Shown here: positions 30,369-38,535 of the stretch, one piece after another
How positions within the stretch are numbered: the stretch's first letter is position 1
Layout of the letters: each line of letters starts with the position of its first letter
Assembly: GCF_003363155.1 (NCBI RefSeq)
Contig: NZ_QRBE01000013.1
Span: forward strand, 1-64,000
Length of the DNA stretch: 64,000 bases
DNA from: Dyella monticola
Lineage (GTDB): Bacteria > Pseudomonadota > Gammaproteobacteria > Xanthomonadales > Rhodanobacteraceae
Direction of reading: 5' to 3'
Position numbers and translations under genes: made by a program
Notes under the pieces: model-generated
Told to the model about the DNA's origin: nothing
Databases searched by the model: none
Seen by the model: only the letters and a program-made list of their open reading frames with translations

Positions 30369-31151
30369 TCAGGAACGCAACCCCACGCCGCGCTTGAGCA
30401 GGCTCAGCGCGAGCCACGACAGCCCGATCACGAACAGCAGCATCACGCCGAAGGCCACGCCGATATCCACGTCACTGATGCCCAGCAAGCCGAAGCGGAA
30501 CGAGTTGATGATGTAGAGGATCGGATTGACGCGTGAAATGGCCTGCCAAGGCTCGCTCAGCATCTTCACCGAATAGAACGATCCGCCCAGATACGTCAGC
30601 GGCGTCAGTACAAAGGTGGGCACGAGCGCGATATCGTCGAACTTCTTCGCATAAACCGCGTTGACGAAGCCGGCCAGCGAAAAGATGGTGGCACCGCACA
30701 GCACCGATCCCAGCGCGATCAGCGGATGGGCGATATGCAGCGAGGTGAAGCCCAATGCGATCAGCAGCACAAGAATGCCCACGACCAGCCCGCGTGCGAC
30801 GGCGCCCGTCACGTAGCCGAGCAGAATCACCCAGTTCGACATCGGCGAAACCAGCATTTCCTCGATCGAGCGCTGGAATTTCGCGCCGAAGAACGAGCTG
30901 GATATATTGCCGTAGCTATTGGTGATGATGCTCATCATCACCATGCCCGGTGCGATGTACTGCATGTAGCTGAATCCGCCTTGGATGCTGCCAATGCGGC
31001 TGCCGATCAGCTTGCCGAAGATCACGAAATACAAGGTCATCGTGATCGCGGGCGGAATCAGGGTCTGCGTCCAGATGCGCATGATGCGCACGATTTCCCG
31101 GCGCACGATGGTGTGCAGCGCGACGAGGTTGCCGGCCATGTTGCTGGTCAT
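30369..31151 (-). CDS. yadH: ABC-2 type transporter permease (YadH-like)
   Basis: A 260-residue inner-membrane permease with six predicted transmembrane segments. It carries the ABC-2 signature region: IAPGMVMMSIITNSYGNISSSFFGAKFQRSIEEMLVSPM and YLGGSFYSVKMLSEPWQ, both close to YadH of E. coli. The frame is open upstream to 31796 but antisense to the ATPase gene there. The start is the ATG at 31151, overlapping the ATPase stop by ATGA. The substrate is unknown; related ABC-2 exporters move drugs, lipids or polysaccharide. Confidence 0.9.
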   Translation of the reverse strand: MTSNMAGNLVALHTIVRREIVRIMRIWTQTLIPPAITMTLYFVIFGKLIGSRIGSIQGGFSYMQYIAPGMVMMSIITNSYGNISSSFFGAKFQRSIEEMLVSPMSNWVILLGYVTGAVARGLVVGILVLLIALGFTSLHIAHPLIALGSVLCGATIFSLAGFVNAVYAKKFDDIALVPTFVLTPLTYLGGSFYSVKMLSEPWQAISRVNPILYIINSFRFGLLGISDVDIGVAFGVMLLFVIGLSWLALSLLKRGVGLRS

Positions 31152-32095
31152 GCCGCCTTCTCCTTCGGTTCTTGACGGCCGTTCTCCACCAGGCGGACGA
31201 ACAGTTCTTCCAGTCGATTGGTTTTGTTGCGCATCGAAATCACGGTGATGCCGTGCGAGGTAAGCGCTTCGAACAGCGCGTTCATCGCCTGCGTGCGCGG
31301 CATTTCCGCCTCCAATGTGTGCTCGTCGATGCGGCGCAAGATGATGCCGGGCAGGCTGGGAAGCTGTTCGGGCAGATTGCCTACGTCGAACACGAAAGTT
31401 TCCACATCCAGCTTGGACAGCAGCAGCTTCATGCTGGTGTTTTCCACGATGGTGCCGTGGTCGATGATCGCGATGTTGCGGCAGAGCTGTTCGGCTTCTT
31501 CCAGGTAGTGCGTGGTGAGGATCACCGTGGTGCCGGCCGCATTGATGCCGCTGATGAACTGCCACATCGAGCGGCGGATTTCGATATCCACGCCCGCGGT
31601 GGGTTCGTCCAGAATCAGCAGGCGTGGCTCGTTCATCATGGCGCGGGCGATCATCAGGCGACGCTTCATGCCGCCGGAGAGCATGCGCGCCTGATCTTGC
31701 GCCTTGTCCCACAGGCGCAGCTCCTTCAGGTACTTCTCGGCGCGTTCGGAGGCGATCTTGCGCGGGATGCCGTAGAAGCCCGCTTCGTTGACGCAAATGT
31801 CGAACGGCTTCTCGAACTGATTGAAGTTGAGCTCCTGGGGCACCAGGCCGATCAGCTTCATGGCTTCATTACGCTGTTTGTTCACCGAGACGCCGAAGAC
31901 GCGCGCATCGCCTTCGCTGGCGTTCACCAGCGAGGAAAGAATGCCGATCAGCGTGGATTTACCGGCTCCGTTCGGGCCCAGCAGGGCGAAGAAATCGCCC
32001 GGATTCACCGTGAGGTTGATGCCTTTGAGGGCCTGGACACCGTTGCCGTAGGTTTTGCGCAGGTTTTCGACGACTAGCGCTGGAGTGGGGGACAT
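31148..32095 (-). CDS. yadG: ABC transporter ATP-binding protein (YadG-like)
   Basis: A 315-residue ATPase partner of the downstream permease. Walker A is GPNGAGKST (about 42-50), the signature is MLSGGMKRRL, Walker B is LLILDEPTAGVD and the switch His is in TTHYLEEAEQL. The C-terminal extension of about 85 residues is typical of ABC-2 exporters of the YadG group. The ATG at 32095, giving MSPTPALVVENLRKTYG, is preferred over the upstream extension, which has no conserved sequence and overlaps the promoter. It is coupled to yadH by ATGA. Confidence 0.92.
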   Translation of the reverse strand: MSPTPALVVENLRKTYGNGVQALKGINLTVNPGDFFALLGPNGAGKSTLIGILSSLVNASEGDARVFGVSVNKQRNEAMKLIGLVPQELNFNQFEKPFDICVNEAGFYGIPRKIASERAEKYLKELRLWDKAQDQARMLSGGMKRRLMIARAMMNEPRLLILDEPTAGVDIEIRRSMWQFISGINAAGTTVILTTHYLEEAEQLCRNIAIIDHGTIVENTSMKLLLSKLDVETFVFDVGNLPEQLPSLPGIILRRIDEHTLEAEMPRTQAMNALFEALTSHGITVISMRNKTNRLEELFVRLVENGRQEPKEKAA

Positions 32096-32122
32096 GGCTG
32101 CACCGTAGGGTCTAAGCCCTTT

Positions 32123-32128
32123 ATTATA
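32123..32128 (-). promoter_or_regulatory. Consensus -10 box for yadGH
   Basis: A perfect TATAAT on the minus strand, 28 bases upstream of the yadG ATG. No good -35 hexamer is seen at the right distance, so the promoter may need an activator or be of extended type. Confidence 0.45.
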
Positions 32129-32194
32129 GCGGGCCTTGTCCCGACGACCTGTGCGGCCGGGCGTACTCACTGTTTCTCCCCGGAATACCAACGC

Positions 32195-32941
32195 ATGGCC
32201 GACCACTTCACCCTACGCCTCGCCGACAGCCGCATGCTTGCGCCCAGCGTGCGCCATCTGGCCTTTGAGCGGGCGGATGGACAGCCGCTGGCGTTCATTC
32301 CTGGCCAGTTCCTGCAGATCCATTTCCATTACGACGACGGCACGGCTACCAAGCGCAGCTACTCCATCGCCACGGTGGGCAACGGGCATGCGCCGGTGCA
32401 GCGCATCGAGATTGCCGTGAGCTATGTCGACGGCGGCGCCGCCACCAAACTGCTGAGCGGCTTGAACATCGGCGATACCATCGAAGCGAGCGGTCCCTAT
32501 GGGCGCTTCTGCCTGCAAGAGACCGATACGCACCCGCGCTATCTGCTGCTGGCCACCGGTACGGGGGTGACGCCGTATCGCGCCATGCTGCCATTGTTCG
32601 AGACGTTGCTGGCCAAGGGCGATCGCGAAGTGGTGTTGCTCTACGGTGCACGCAACGAGACCGAATTGCTGTATGGCGAAGAGTTCGAGGTCTTCGCGCA
32701 AACGCATCCAGGTTTCAGCTTTTTCGGCTGCCTGAGCCGCCAGGCGCGCGTAGTGCAGCGCGCCAACGATCGCCCGGGACACGTGCAAGCCGTGCTGCCG
32801 GAATTGCTGCCCTCGGCCGGCAGGGATATTGCCTATCTGTGCGGCAATCCCAACATGGTCGACGCCGCGTTCAACACGCTGAAGGAAGCGGGTTTGCCGA
32901 TACCGCAGATTCGTCGCGAGAAATACATTTCTTCGCGCTGA
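32195..32941 (+). CDS. fpr: Ferredoxin--NADP reductase-like flavoprotein
   Basis: A 248-residue flavoprotein that transfers electrons between NADPH and ferredoxin or flavodoxin in the cytoplasm. The FAD domain has the RSYSIAT motif (about residues 51-57; family RxYS), and GPYGRFCLQ binds the pyrophosphate. The NAD(P) domain has LLLATGTGVTPYRAML, YGARNETELLYGEEF and the end motif YLCGNPNMVD, with a C-terminal extension IRREKYISSR. All family landmarks are present. It is divergent from yadGH. Confidence 0.88.
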   Translation: MADHFTLRLADSRMLAPSVRHLAFERADGQPLAFIPGQFLQIHFHYDDGTATKRSYSIATVGNGHAPVQRIEIAVSYVDGGAATKLLSGLNIGDTIEASGPYGRFCLQETDTHPRYLLLATGTGVTPYRAMLPLFETLLAKGDREVVLLYGARNETELLYGEEFEVFAQTHPGFSFFGCLSRQARVVQRANDRPGHVQAVLPELLPSAGRDIAYLCGNPNMVDAAFNTLKEAGLPIPQIRREKYISSR

Positions 32942-32993
32942 TGGCAAACACACAACCGATAAATCGCCGCTCAAGTATGGCGGATAGTCGCCG

Positions 32994-33040
32994 ATAACTT
33001 TTTTGCGATGGCCACGGTGCCACGCAAACGTCAAAGTTAT
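32994..33040. repeat. Long interrupted hairpin
   Basis: ATAACTTT, TTTGCG and TGGC pair in order with GCCA, CGCAAA and AAAGTTAT, giving 18 bp with one 1-base and one 4-base bulge and a 6-base loop. The left edge overlaps GCCGATAACTTT (32990-33001), copies of which occur at 33754-33765 (inverted) and, as GTCGCCGATAA, at 33794-33804. Confidence 0.7.
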
Positions 33041-33286
33041 GACACCTCCAATCCGAGAAGTTGCTCAGTGCCAATCATCCAACTGCCCTTGGATGGCAAA
33101 GCCGAGTGACCCATCGATTGGACGTTTCATTCGCGACGGTAAGCCGACACCGGCCTAATGGGTGAAAGCGAATCTAAGCATTTGTTTCACCGAGAATTCA
33201 CGGGGTCTGCACGAGCGCCCCAAAACGGATGTTCCCGCCGATCCATTCGCACTATTTATGTGATGGATTTGGCATTTCCGTAACAA

Positions 33287-33315
33287 GCACGGGCACAGGC
33301 TCTTAAGGCCCGTGC
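33287..33315. repeat. Hairpin before the short fimbrial gene
   Basis: GCACGGGC (33287-33294) and GCCCGTGC (33308-33315) form a perfect 8-bp stem with a 13-base loop, 64 bases before the start codon. No T tract follows, so it may be part of a folded leader rather than a simple terminator. Confidence 0.6.
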
Positions 33316-33378
33316 ATCGCAGCCGATGGTGCCTTCAGGTACCCGCGATTTGGGCGGGCGCCGGTGGAGGGCAGCACT

Positions 33379-33747
33379 ATGCATGGTCGTCGCTGGTTGG
33401 TCTTAGGTTGCTTCGTCGTTTCCGCTTTGGGCGCGTCCGCCGCGAGAGCGGGCGGTGGCGGAACGTTCGAAGGTGGAACCATTACGTTCGTCGGTGCACT
33501 CGTCGCGCCGACCTGCAATCTTTCTGTCGTTCCGGATGTAGTGAGCACCATGGCGCAGCAGTCGCGTCAGCGAAACTGTTCCGGTACCAGCTCTGCGTCT
33601 GCCAATGCATCGGGGACATACACCAGCAGTGTTGTGCACTTGTCCAGTTCCGAGTCCGACCAAGTGCTCAGATACTTTGCCAGTTATGTGCGCGCTGCCC
33701 AGCCCAACAATGCCGATCCCGTGCTCGTTACTCAGACTTACGAGTAA
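33379..33747 (+). CDS. Short fimbrial-subunit-like protein
   Basis: A 122-residue exported protein with a signal peptide (about residues 1-24, ending SAARAGG). Its mature start, GGTFEGGTITFVGALVAPTCN, closely parallels the major fimbrial subunit of this cluster (GTITFTGSLTASTCV). The C-terminal VLRYFASYVRAAQPNNADPV parallels the last beta-strands of pilins. The centre is shortened, so it is about two-thirds of normal pilin length. Two cysteines could form the usual disulfide. The ATG at 33379 is preferred to the upstream GTG because GGAGGG lies 8 bases before it. It is convergent with the fimbrial operon. It may be a terminator, anchor or degenerate subunit. Confidence 0.75.
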   Translation: MHGRRWLVLGCFVVSALGASAARAGGGGTFEGGTITFVGALVAPTCNLSVVPDVVSTMAQQSRQRNCSGTSSASANASGTYTSSVVHLSSSESDQVLRYFASYVRAAQPNNADPVLVTQTYE

Positions 33748-33753
33748 TGTCTG

Positions 33754-33804
33754 AAAGTTATCGGCAAACGGGGCGAGTTACTTGAGTCTCTGCGTCGCCG
33801 ATAA
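33754..33804. repeat. GCCGATAA repeats at the end of the short fimbrial gene
   Basis: AAAGTTATCGGC (33754-33765) is the exact inverse of GCCGATAACTTT at 32990-33001. GTCGCCGATAA (33794-33804) is a direct copy of 32987-32997. TTATCGGC and GCCGATAA also pair locally. The copies flank the short fimbrial gene. Confidence 0.65.
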
Positions 33805-33824
33805 GAAGACGGATCTCTATCGGG

Positions 33825-34916
33825 TCATGGATAGGCAATCATGAACGTTACGCTGGTCGTCACGCTGCCGGCCGTCGTAGCCCCAGTGGCATAGTATTGC
33901 GCGTAGTAATTGAGCGTCGCATTTCCACCGCTGACACTGTAGACGGAAGAATTCTGCGCCGTTGCCTGGGATTGAGACGTATCGATCGCCGAGAGTGCCG
34001 CCGCACTACCGCCAGAACCGTTCAATAACTGCACTTCGACATTCGCAGCCGAACCGGTGTTCTTCAAATTGCCGGTAGCAGTATCGACGTTACCGCCGTA
34101 GAAATAGGTCGTGATCGAGCTCACGTTCGAGGGACAGCCTGTCACGGCGATGTTGAAACCGGTTCTGCCACCCACCTGCCCTGACGCCGCCAACGATGCA
34201 GCGGGTACACCCGGGAGCTTTACCGCGATGGCCTGGGAGTCGGTGGTCAGGGTGCAGCTAGGTGCGGTCAAGGTTATTGCAGGAAGAATGAGATCAGCAT
34301 TCAAGCTCATGCTGTCGGCATAGCCGTTCTTGTTTGCCGGGATATACCACCAGAACGGAATCAGGTTGATCGAAGCAATGTTGCCGGCGGCGATCGGGCC
34401 GGTCTTGATCAGCGTGGCGTTGTAAGTGACCGTCACCGAACCGCTGCAATTGTTGCCGGTGCACGTGACAGCCCCAGGGACGTAACCGGGATCGCTGTCG
34501 GGGCCGTCCGTGCCAGGATCGCCGCTGTTACTCGAGGTGGGAACGTCCCCCTTGGCGCTATTGACCACTACCACAAGCCCGGACACGCCGCTGGCGAAAG
34601 TAATGCCTGGGCCGTTGGGGTTATTGGAGCTGTCCAGCGGAGCCAGAAGGTCGCCTGCTTGAATGGTGGCTGGCGTATTGTTCTTGGATACGGCGGTACA
34701 CGAGAAAGTCATCGTGGCCGAGCCGCTGGCCAACTGCGCCCCGACGGCTGCATTGGTCGGGATGGCGACGGTGGCGGGGAAGTTAAGCGTTGCCGACGCC
34801 GCCGTGCAGTTGGTGGCCGCAGCACGTGGCGCCCAGCCGATCGCAACGATTACCAGCAACATGCAGGCAAAGAACTGGACGCACCGCGCGGCATGGTTGA
34901 AGAAACGATGCATCAT
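33825..34916 (-). CDS. Two-domain fimbrial tip adhesin
   Basis: A 363-residue secreted protein. The signal peptide (about 1-33; FFACMLLVIVAIGWAPRAAA) is followed by a cysteine-bearing N-terminal domain (about 35-235), proposed to bind the receptor. The C-terminal pilin domain (about 236-363) has PSCTLTTDSQAIAVKLP and the final NYYAQYYATGATTAGSVTTSVTFMIAYP, the alternating C-terminal strand recognised by the chaperone. This two-domain layout matches FimH-type tip adhesins. The ATG at 34916 has GAGGAG 6 bases upstream and overlaps the usher stop. It is the last gene of the operon. Confidence 0.85.
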   Translation of the reverse strand: MMHRFFNHAARCVQFFACMLLVIVAIGWAPRAAATNCTAASATLNFPATVAIPTNAAVGAQLASGSATMTFSCTAVSKNNTPATIQAGDLLAPLDSSNNPNGPGITFASGVSGLVVVVNSAKGDVPTSSNSGDPGTDGPDSDPGYVPGAVTCTGNNCSGSVTVTYNATLIKTGPIAAGNIASINLIPFWWYIPANKNGYADSMSLNADLILPAITLTAPSCTLTTDSQAIAVKLPGVPAASLAASGQVGGRTGFNIAVTGCPSNVSSITTYFYGGNVDTATGNLKNTGSAANVEVQLLNGSGGSAAALSAIDTSQSQATAQNSSVYSVSGGNATLNYYAQYYATGATTAGSVTTSVTFMIAYP

Positions 34917-37717
34917 GTACCACTCCTCGTGACCTGCGCGAGCGCGTTCGCACGCGTGCACGTTGCCTGGATCTCTTCATAGGCTTTCGCCTTCTTGCCT
35001 TTGGCATGCGGGGCAAGCTGGTAGGTGAACGAGCACGACTGCGCCTCGCCATTATCGTCCTGCCATTGCACGCTCAGTCGACCCGACTGATTCACGCCGC
35101 GCACCAGGATCTGTCCACCCTGACCCACCACGCCCAGCGAGGTTCCCTTTTCGTTGAGCACTTCTGCGCCGAACGGCAACGCCTCGCCGTTTTCCAAGGT
35201 GGCGTGCACCAGCAGTGCGCGACCATTTTCGGTCTTGAACTTCAACATCACCACTGCGCCTTCATACGGTGCGACCTGTGCGCTGGTCGCATCGAGCTGC
35301 ACATCCAGCGGCAATCCTTTCGGATCGATCTGCACCGTGTTGAGGTTGTAAGGTGTCAGGTAAGGCACCACGGCATAGCCGAAGTGATCGATGTGTTCGC
35401 CAGGCGCACTCTCCACGTTCGCGCCCGCGGCGCCCGGCACGTAGACGATGCCGATCGTGTCGCCAGACGGCTGGCCGAAAGTAACGCCGCCCGGATGCGC
35501 GACGATGACGCCGGTCACGCCCACGGATGCCTGCGAGTAGCCGCTGCCATCGCCGTAGCTGGCGTCGAACACAGCGTAGGGGTTGCGGTAGCCGACATTC
35601 ACGCTGCCCGAGTTGCCGCCGCCGTCGCTGCTGTGCGATCCGGTGGCGCTGTAATTGAACTGGCTTTCCGAACCGAGTGTGCCGTTGACGATCGCCTGAT
35701 CCTGCGAGCCGCCGATCTGGTCATGCGTCAGATTCAGCATGAAGGTTGGCGCATGCGGGCTCTCGCCCAGCGGCAGGCTGAAGTTCACGAAGAATTCGTT
35801 GTCGTAGCGACCGGTCGGGTCGACCGAACGCGTGGCGGAAACGCCAAAGTTCAAGCGGTGGAAATGATTGTTGTAGCCCACCTGGAACTGCGTGGAGGTG
35901 CCGCTGGCGTTCCAATAGTCGTTGGCGCTGACGTTGGCGTAGATCGAGCCGCCGTTCTGGCCCAGGCGCTGGCTCAGCGACAGGGTGAAATTGCTGCGTT
36001 GGCGTTCCACGCCGGTCGCCGACAGAATCGGATTGGTGGTGAACGCGGTCCCGTTGAGCACTGCCTGCTGGGCCGGCGTCAGTACGCTTTGTTCCGGCAC
36101 GCCGTCGATCGTCGGCAGGTTTGATGGCGGCACATAGGTGAAAGCGTTGATGCCCTCGTGCGCATACTCGCGGGCTTCTGCAGCCTGCGTGAGAGTGAGG
36201 AAGCCACCGGTCGAGTAGCGGTAGGCGGCGACCGACAGCGTCGTTTGCGTCGAAGGAATGATCTTGCTGTAGGTCACCCGCATGCTCTGCCCGGATTGCG
36301 TCGAATATCCAGGGATATGCGCGTTCGCCTGGGTGAGATCCAGCGCGAGCGCACCGTAGCGCGTGTCGATCGCCGCGCCAACCAGCACGGCCGCGTAGCC
36401 CTGCGAGCCCACGAGGCCGGCATAACCGGTCAGCAGGTTGTTGAAACCATGCTGCACCGTGGCCTGCAGCACACCGGGTTTGCTCGAAACTGTCGCATCG
36501 CGCAATTGGCCTGCGGCGATGTCGAAACGCGTGATGCCCGGACGCAGCAATTGCGCCACCGAGGCATAGGGCACCGAGAACGTCGTGACGTGGCCATCCG
36601 CTTCGGTCACCGTGACATCCAGCGTGCCGCCGTAGCCGGTCGGATACAGATCGTTGATCGTGAAGGGACCGGGTGCCACCGTCGTCTGATAGATCTGCAC
36701 GCCATTCTGGCGCACGGTGACTCTGGCATTGGTGTTGGCCACGCCGCGAATGACCGGCGCATAGCCCTGCAGCGATTGCGGCAGCATGCGATCGTCGGTG
36801 CTCAGCTGCACGCCGCGAATGCCGTAGCTGTCGAACACCGCGCCGTCGGTGTAGCTGTCGCCAATGGTCAGCAGTGCACGCATGGAAGGAAGATCGCGCT
36901 GCACATAGGTCTGGATGTTTTGCCACTGATGGCGTGCCGGACTGCTGGACGTGGCCGACTGCCAGTTCATGGTGCCGTCTTCACGAAAATGCCAGGGGCC
37001 AAGATTGAAGCCCCCGTTCAGGCCAAGATAGGACGTGGTCTGCGCCTGGCCGCCGCTGTCGCTGCGATAGCTGTTGAAGTCGTAGTTCAACATCGCGGCC
37101 GGCACGCCAGCGTCCCAGTACTCCGGGCTGACATAGCCGCGCGGCATCTGGTTCATATAGGCCTGCGGCACGCTCACGTCCAGCCGCAGCTCTCCCATGT
37201 CGAACACCATGGTCGCGCCCGGAATCAGGCTGCCGATGCTCACGCATGCGCTAGGGTCTTGCAGTTGAGCGGTAGTTGCATCGGACAGCTTGGCGGGGTG
37301 CAACTTCAGCACATCGAGCAGCCTGCTATCCACGCATGGGGTCGCGCTGGCGTTCTTGGATGCTGCGACAAAGCGCACATCGCCACGGCCGACCCACCCA
37401 TTATTGAGGTAGATGTCCGTGTTGTAGCTGCCCGGCAATATCGGGTTGCCGTGCTCGAAGCGGGACAGGTCGGTGGTGTTCTGACCAGCACCGGACAACA
37501 GATTGCGATCGAAATCGGCGTAACCGCCATTGGCACTCGCATCTGCGCCGCTGGTCGCCACGGGGTTGGCCGATGCATCGGCACCATTGGCTGCAGCGGC
37601 ATTCGACGCACTGGCCCAACTGATCAGTGCAGCGGCAATACCCGCGCACAACAACGCACGCCGGCACGCCACATGCCAGGTTTGGCGATGTTGACGCATG
37701 GCGCGCTGGGCCTTCAC
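34913..37717 (-). CDS. Fimbrial outer-membrane usher (FimD/PapC family)
   Basis: A 934-residue outer-membrane assembly channel. After a signal peptide (hydrophobic core ALLCAGIAAALISWASA, about 20-42) comes the N-terminal chaperone-binding domain, FDRNLLSGAGQNTTDLSRFEHGNPILPGSYNTDIYLN. A 24-strand barrel with a plug follows, including GAPVIRGVANTNARVTVRQNG and LYPTGYGGTLDVTVTEADG. Two C-terminal domains include PYLTPYNLNTVQIDPKGLP and GQGGQILVRG. An alternative start, MRQHRQ, lies 6 codons in. The stop overlaps the adhesin ATGs, and the 5' end overlaps the chaperone gene by 4 bases. Confidence 0.95.
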   Translation of the reverse strand: MKAQRAMRQHRQTWHVACRRALLCAGIAAALISWASASNAAAANGADASANPVATSGADASANGGYADFDRNLLSGAGQNTTDLSRFEHGNPILPGSYNTDIYLNNGWVGRGDVRFVAASKNASATPCVDSRLLDVLKLHPAKLSDATTAQLQDPSACVSIGSLIPGATMVFDMGELRLDVSVPQAYMNQMPRGYVSPEYWDAGVPAAMLNYDFNSYRSDSGGQAQTTSYLGLNGGFNLGPWHFREDGTMNWQSATSSSPARHQWQNIQTYVQRDLPSMRALLTIGDSYTDGAVFDSYGIRGVQLSTDDRMLPQSLQGYAPVIRGVANTNARVTVRQNGVQIYQTTVAPGPFTINDLYPTGYGGTLDVTVTEADGHVTTFSVPYASVAQLLRPGITRFDIAAGQLRDATVSSKPGVLQATVQHGFNNLLTGYAGLVGSQGYAAVLVGAAIDTRYGALALDLTQANAHIPGYSTQSGQSMRVTYSKIIPSTQTTLSVAAYRYSTGGFLTLTQAAEAREYAHEGINAFTYVPPSNLPTIDGVPEQSVLTPAQQAVLNGTAFTTNPILSATGVERQRSNFTLSLSQRLGQNGGSIYANVSANDYWNASGTSTQFQVGYNNHFHRLNFGVSATRSVDPTGRYDNEFFVNFSLPLGESPHAPTFMLNLTHDQIGGSQDQAIVNGTLGSESQFNYSATGSHSSDGGGNSGSVNVGYRNPYAVFDASYGDGSGYSQASVGVTGVIVAHPGGVTFGQPSGDTIGIVYVPGAAGANVESAPGEHIDHFGYAVVPYLTPYNLNTVQIDPKGLPLDVQLDATSAQVAPYEGAVVMLKFKTENGRALLVHATLENGEALPFGAEVLNEKGTSLGVVGQGGQILVRGVNQSGRLSVQWQDDNGEAQSCSFTYQLAPHAKGKKAKAYEEIQATCTRANALAQVTRSGT

Positions 37718-38463
37718 GGCGAGACGCTACCTTTGAGGATGACGTCGGCGCCGTAGTCATTGATGCAGTCGTACTTGATTTGGCTGCCGGCACTCGGCGC
37801 CTGCGTCATATCCTTGATCGCCAGACGCAGATCGGAGAGCGGAGCCACCATGCCGGTGTCCACGCTGTGCGAGGTACCGCCCACGTCCACCGTGATGCTG
37901 CCGATGGTGACGTAGTACGGAGTGGGGTTATGCACCACCAGCGCGGCCGCTCCGGCGTCACTGGACGCCTTGAAGCTGAGGGCGCTCGGTGCTTTCTGCG
38001 GATCGCCCGCCAGGCCGGCGGGACGATAGAACAGCTTCAGCCGCGAACGGAGCGCCAGCTGGATGTAATTCTTGCCCTGGAACTGCGGACCGCTGGGCTT
38101 GGGCGGAACTTCCAAAACGTTGAGATAGAACACCGACTCGCGATCGGTCGGCAGGGGCTGCTCGCTATGTGTAAACAGGATGCGCAGGCTTTGATCGCGG
38201 TTCGGTTCCATGCGAAACAGTGGTGGCGTGATCAGGAACGGCGTGTTCACCTTGTCAGGCGTGGACTTCGCATCGCCGCTGTCGATCCACGCTTCCACCA
38301 GTGCCGGTGTGGCGTTCTGGTTGGTCAGCCGCACAGTGACCTCGCCGTCTTTCGCCGGAAAGATCACTCGCGTGCCGCCGACGATGACATTGGCGTAGGC
38401 ACTTGATAGCAAGCCGCCGCTCATCAGCAGCGCCGCAGCCAGGGCGCGGATCGGTTTATTCAT
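37714..38463 (-). CDS. Periplasmic fimbrial chaperone (FimC/PapD family)
   Basis: A 249-residue periplasmic chaperone that donates a strand to each fimbrial subunit and delivers it to the usher. The signal peptide covers about residues 1-24. Domain 1 begins VIVGGTRVIFPAKDGEVTVRLTN and contains the subunit-binding stretch SVFYLNVLEVPPKP and NYIQLALRSRLKLFYRP, the family signature. Domain 2 follows (about 155-249). It lies between the major subunit gene and the usher with short gaps or overlaps. Confidence 0.94.
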   Translation of the reverse strand: MNKPIRALAAALLMSGGLLSSAYANVIVGGTRVIFPAKDGEVTVRLTNQNATPALVEAWIDSGDAKSTPDKVNTPFLITPPLFRMEPNRDQSLRILFTHSEQPLPTDRESVFYLNVLEVPPKPSGPQFQGKNYIQLALRSRLKLFYRPAGLAGDPQKAPSALSFKASSDAGAAALVVHNPTPYYVTIGSITVDVGGTSHSVDTGMVAPLSDLRLAIKDMTQAPSAGSQIKYDCINDYGADVILKGSVSP

Positions 38464-38535
38464 GGGAATCTCAGAACCAGTTGGCGAGTACGCTGCGGCC
38501 GGAGCACCGGCCGCAGCAGCGGGTTTTGCTGGTTA

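Larger units (their letters stand above)
32942..33378 (+). other. Long structured leader upstream of the short fimbrial gene
   Basis: About 437 bases without a convincing gene. From the left it holds an 18-bp interrupted hairpin (32994-33040). Next come two related motifs, GGCAAAGCCGA (33095-33105) and GGTAAGCCGA (33138-33147), the second followed by CCGGCCTAA. A GGTGAAA/TTTCACC stem lies at 33161-33191, and a GCACGGGC/GCCCGTGC stem at 33287-33315. ACCCAT/ATGGGT and ATTCGC/GCGAAT pairings interleave. The second motif recalls part of the c-di-GMP-I (GEMM) riboswitch core, but the full consensus is not present. This may be a regulatory 5' leader. Confidence 0.45.

Noticed and set aside
33258-33290. 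Possible sigma-54 promoter before the short fimbrial gene (TGGCATTT)
   Set aside because: The TGGC is not followed by TTGC at the required distance, unlike the clear match at 39219-39234.
33312-33785. 157-codon plus-strand ORF overlapping the short fimbrial gene in another frame
   Set aside because: The frame at 33379 has a signal peptide, a ribosome-binding site and pilin-like ends; this frame has none of these.
36158-37756. 532-codon plus-strand ORF antisense to the usher
   Set aside because: The usher has the correct length, signal peptide and domains; the antisense frame has none.
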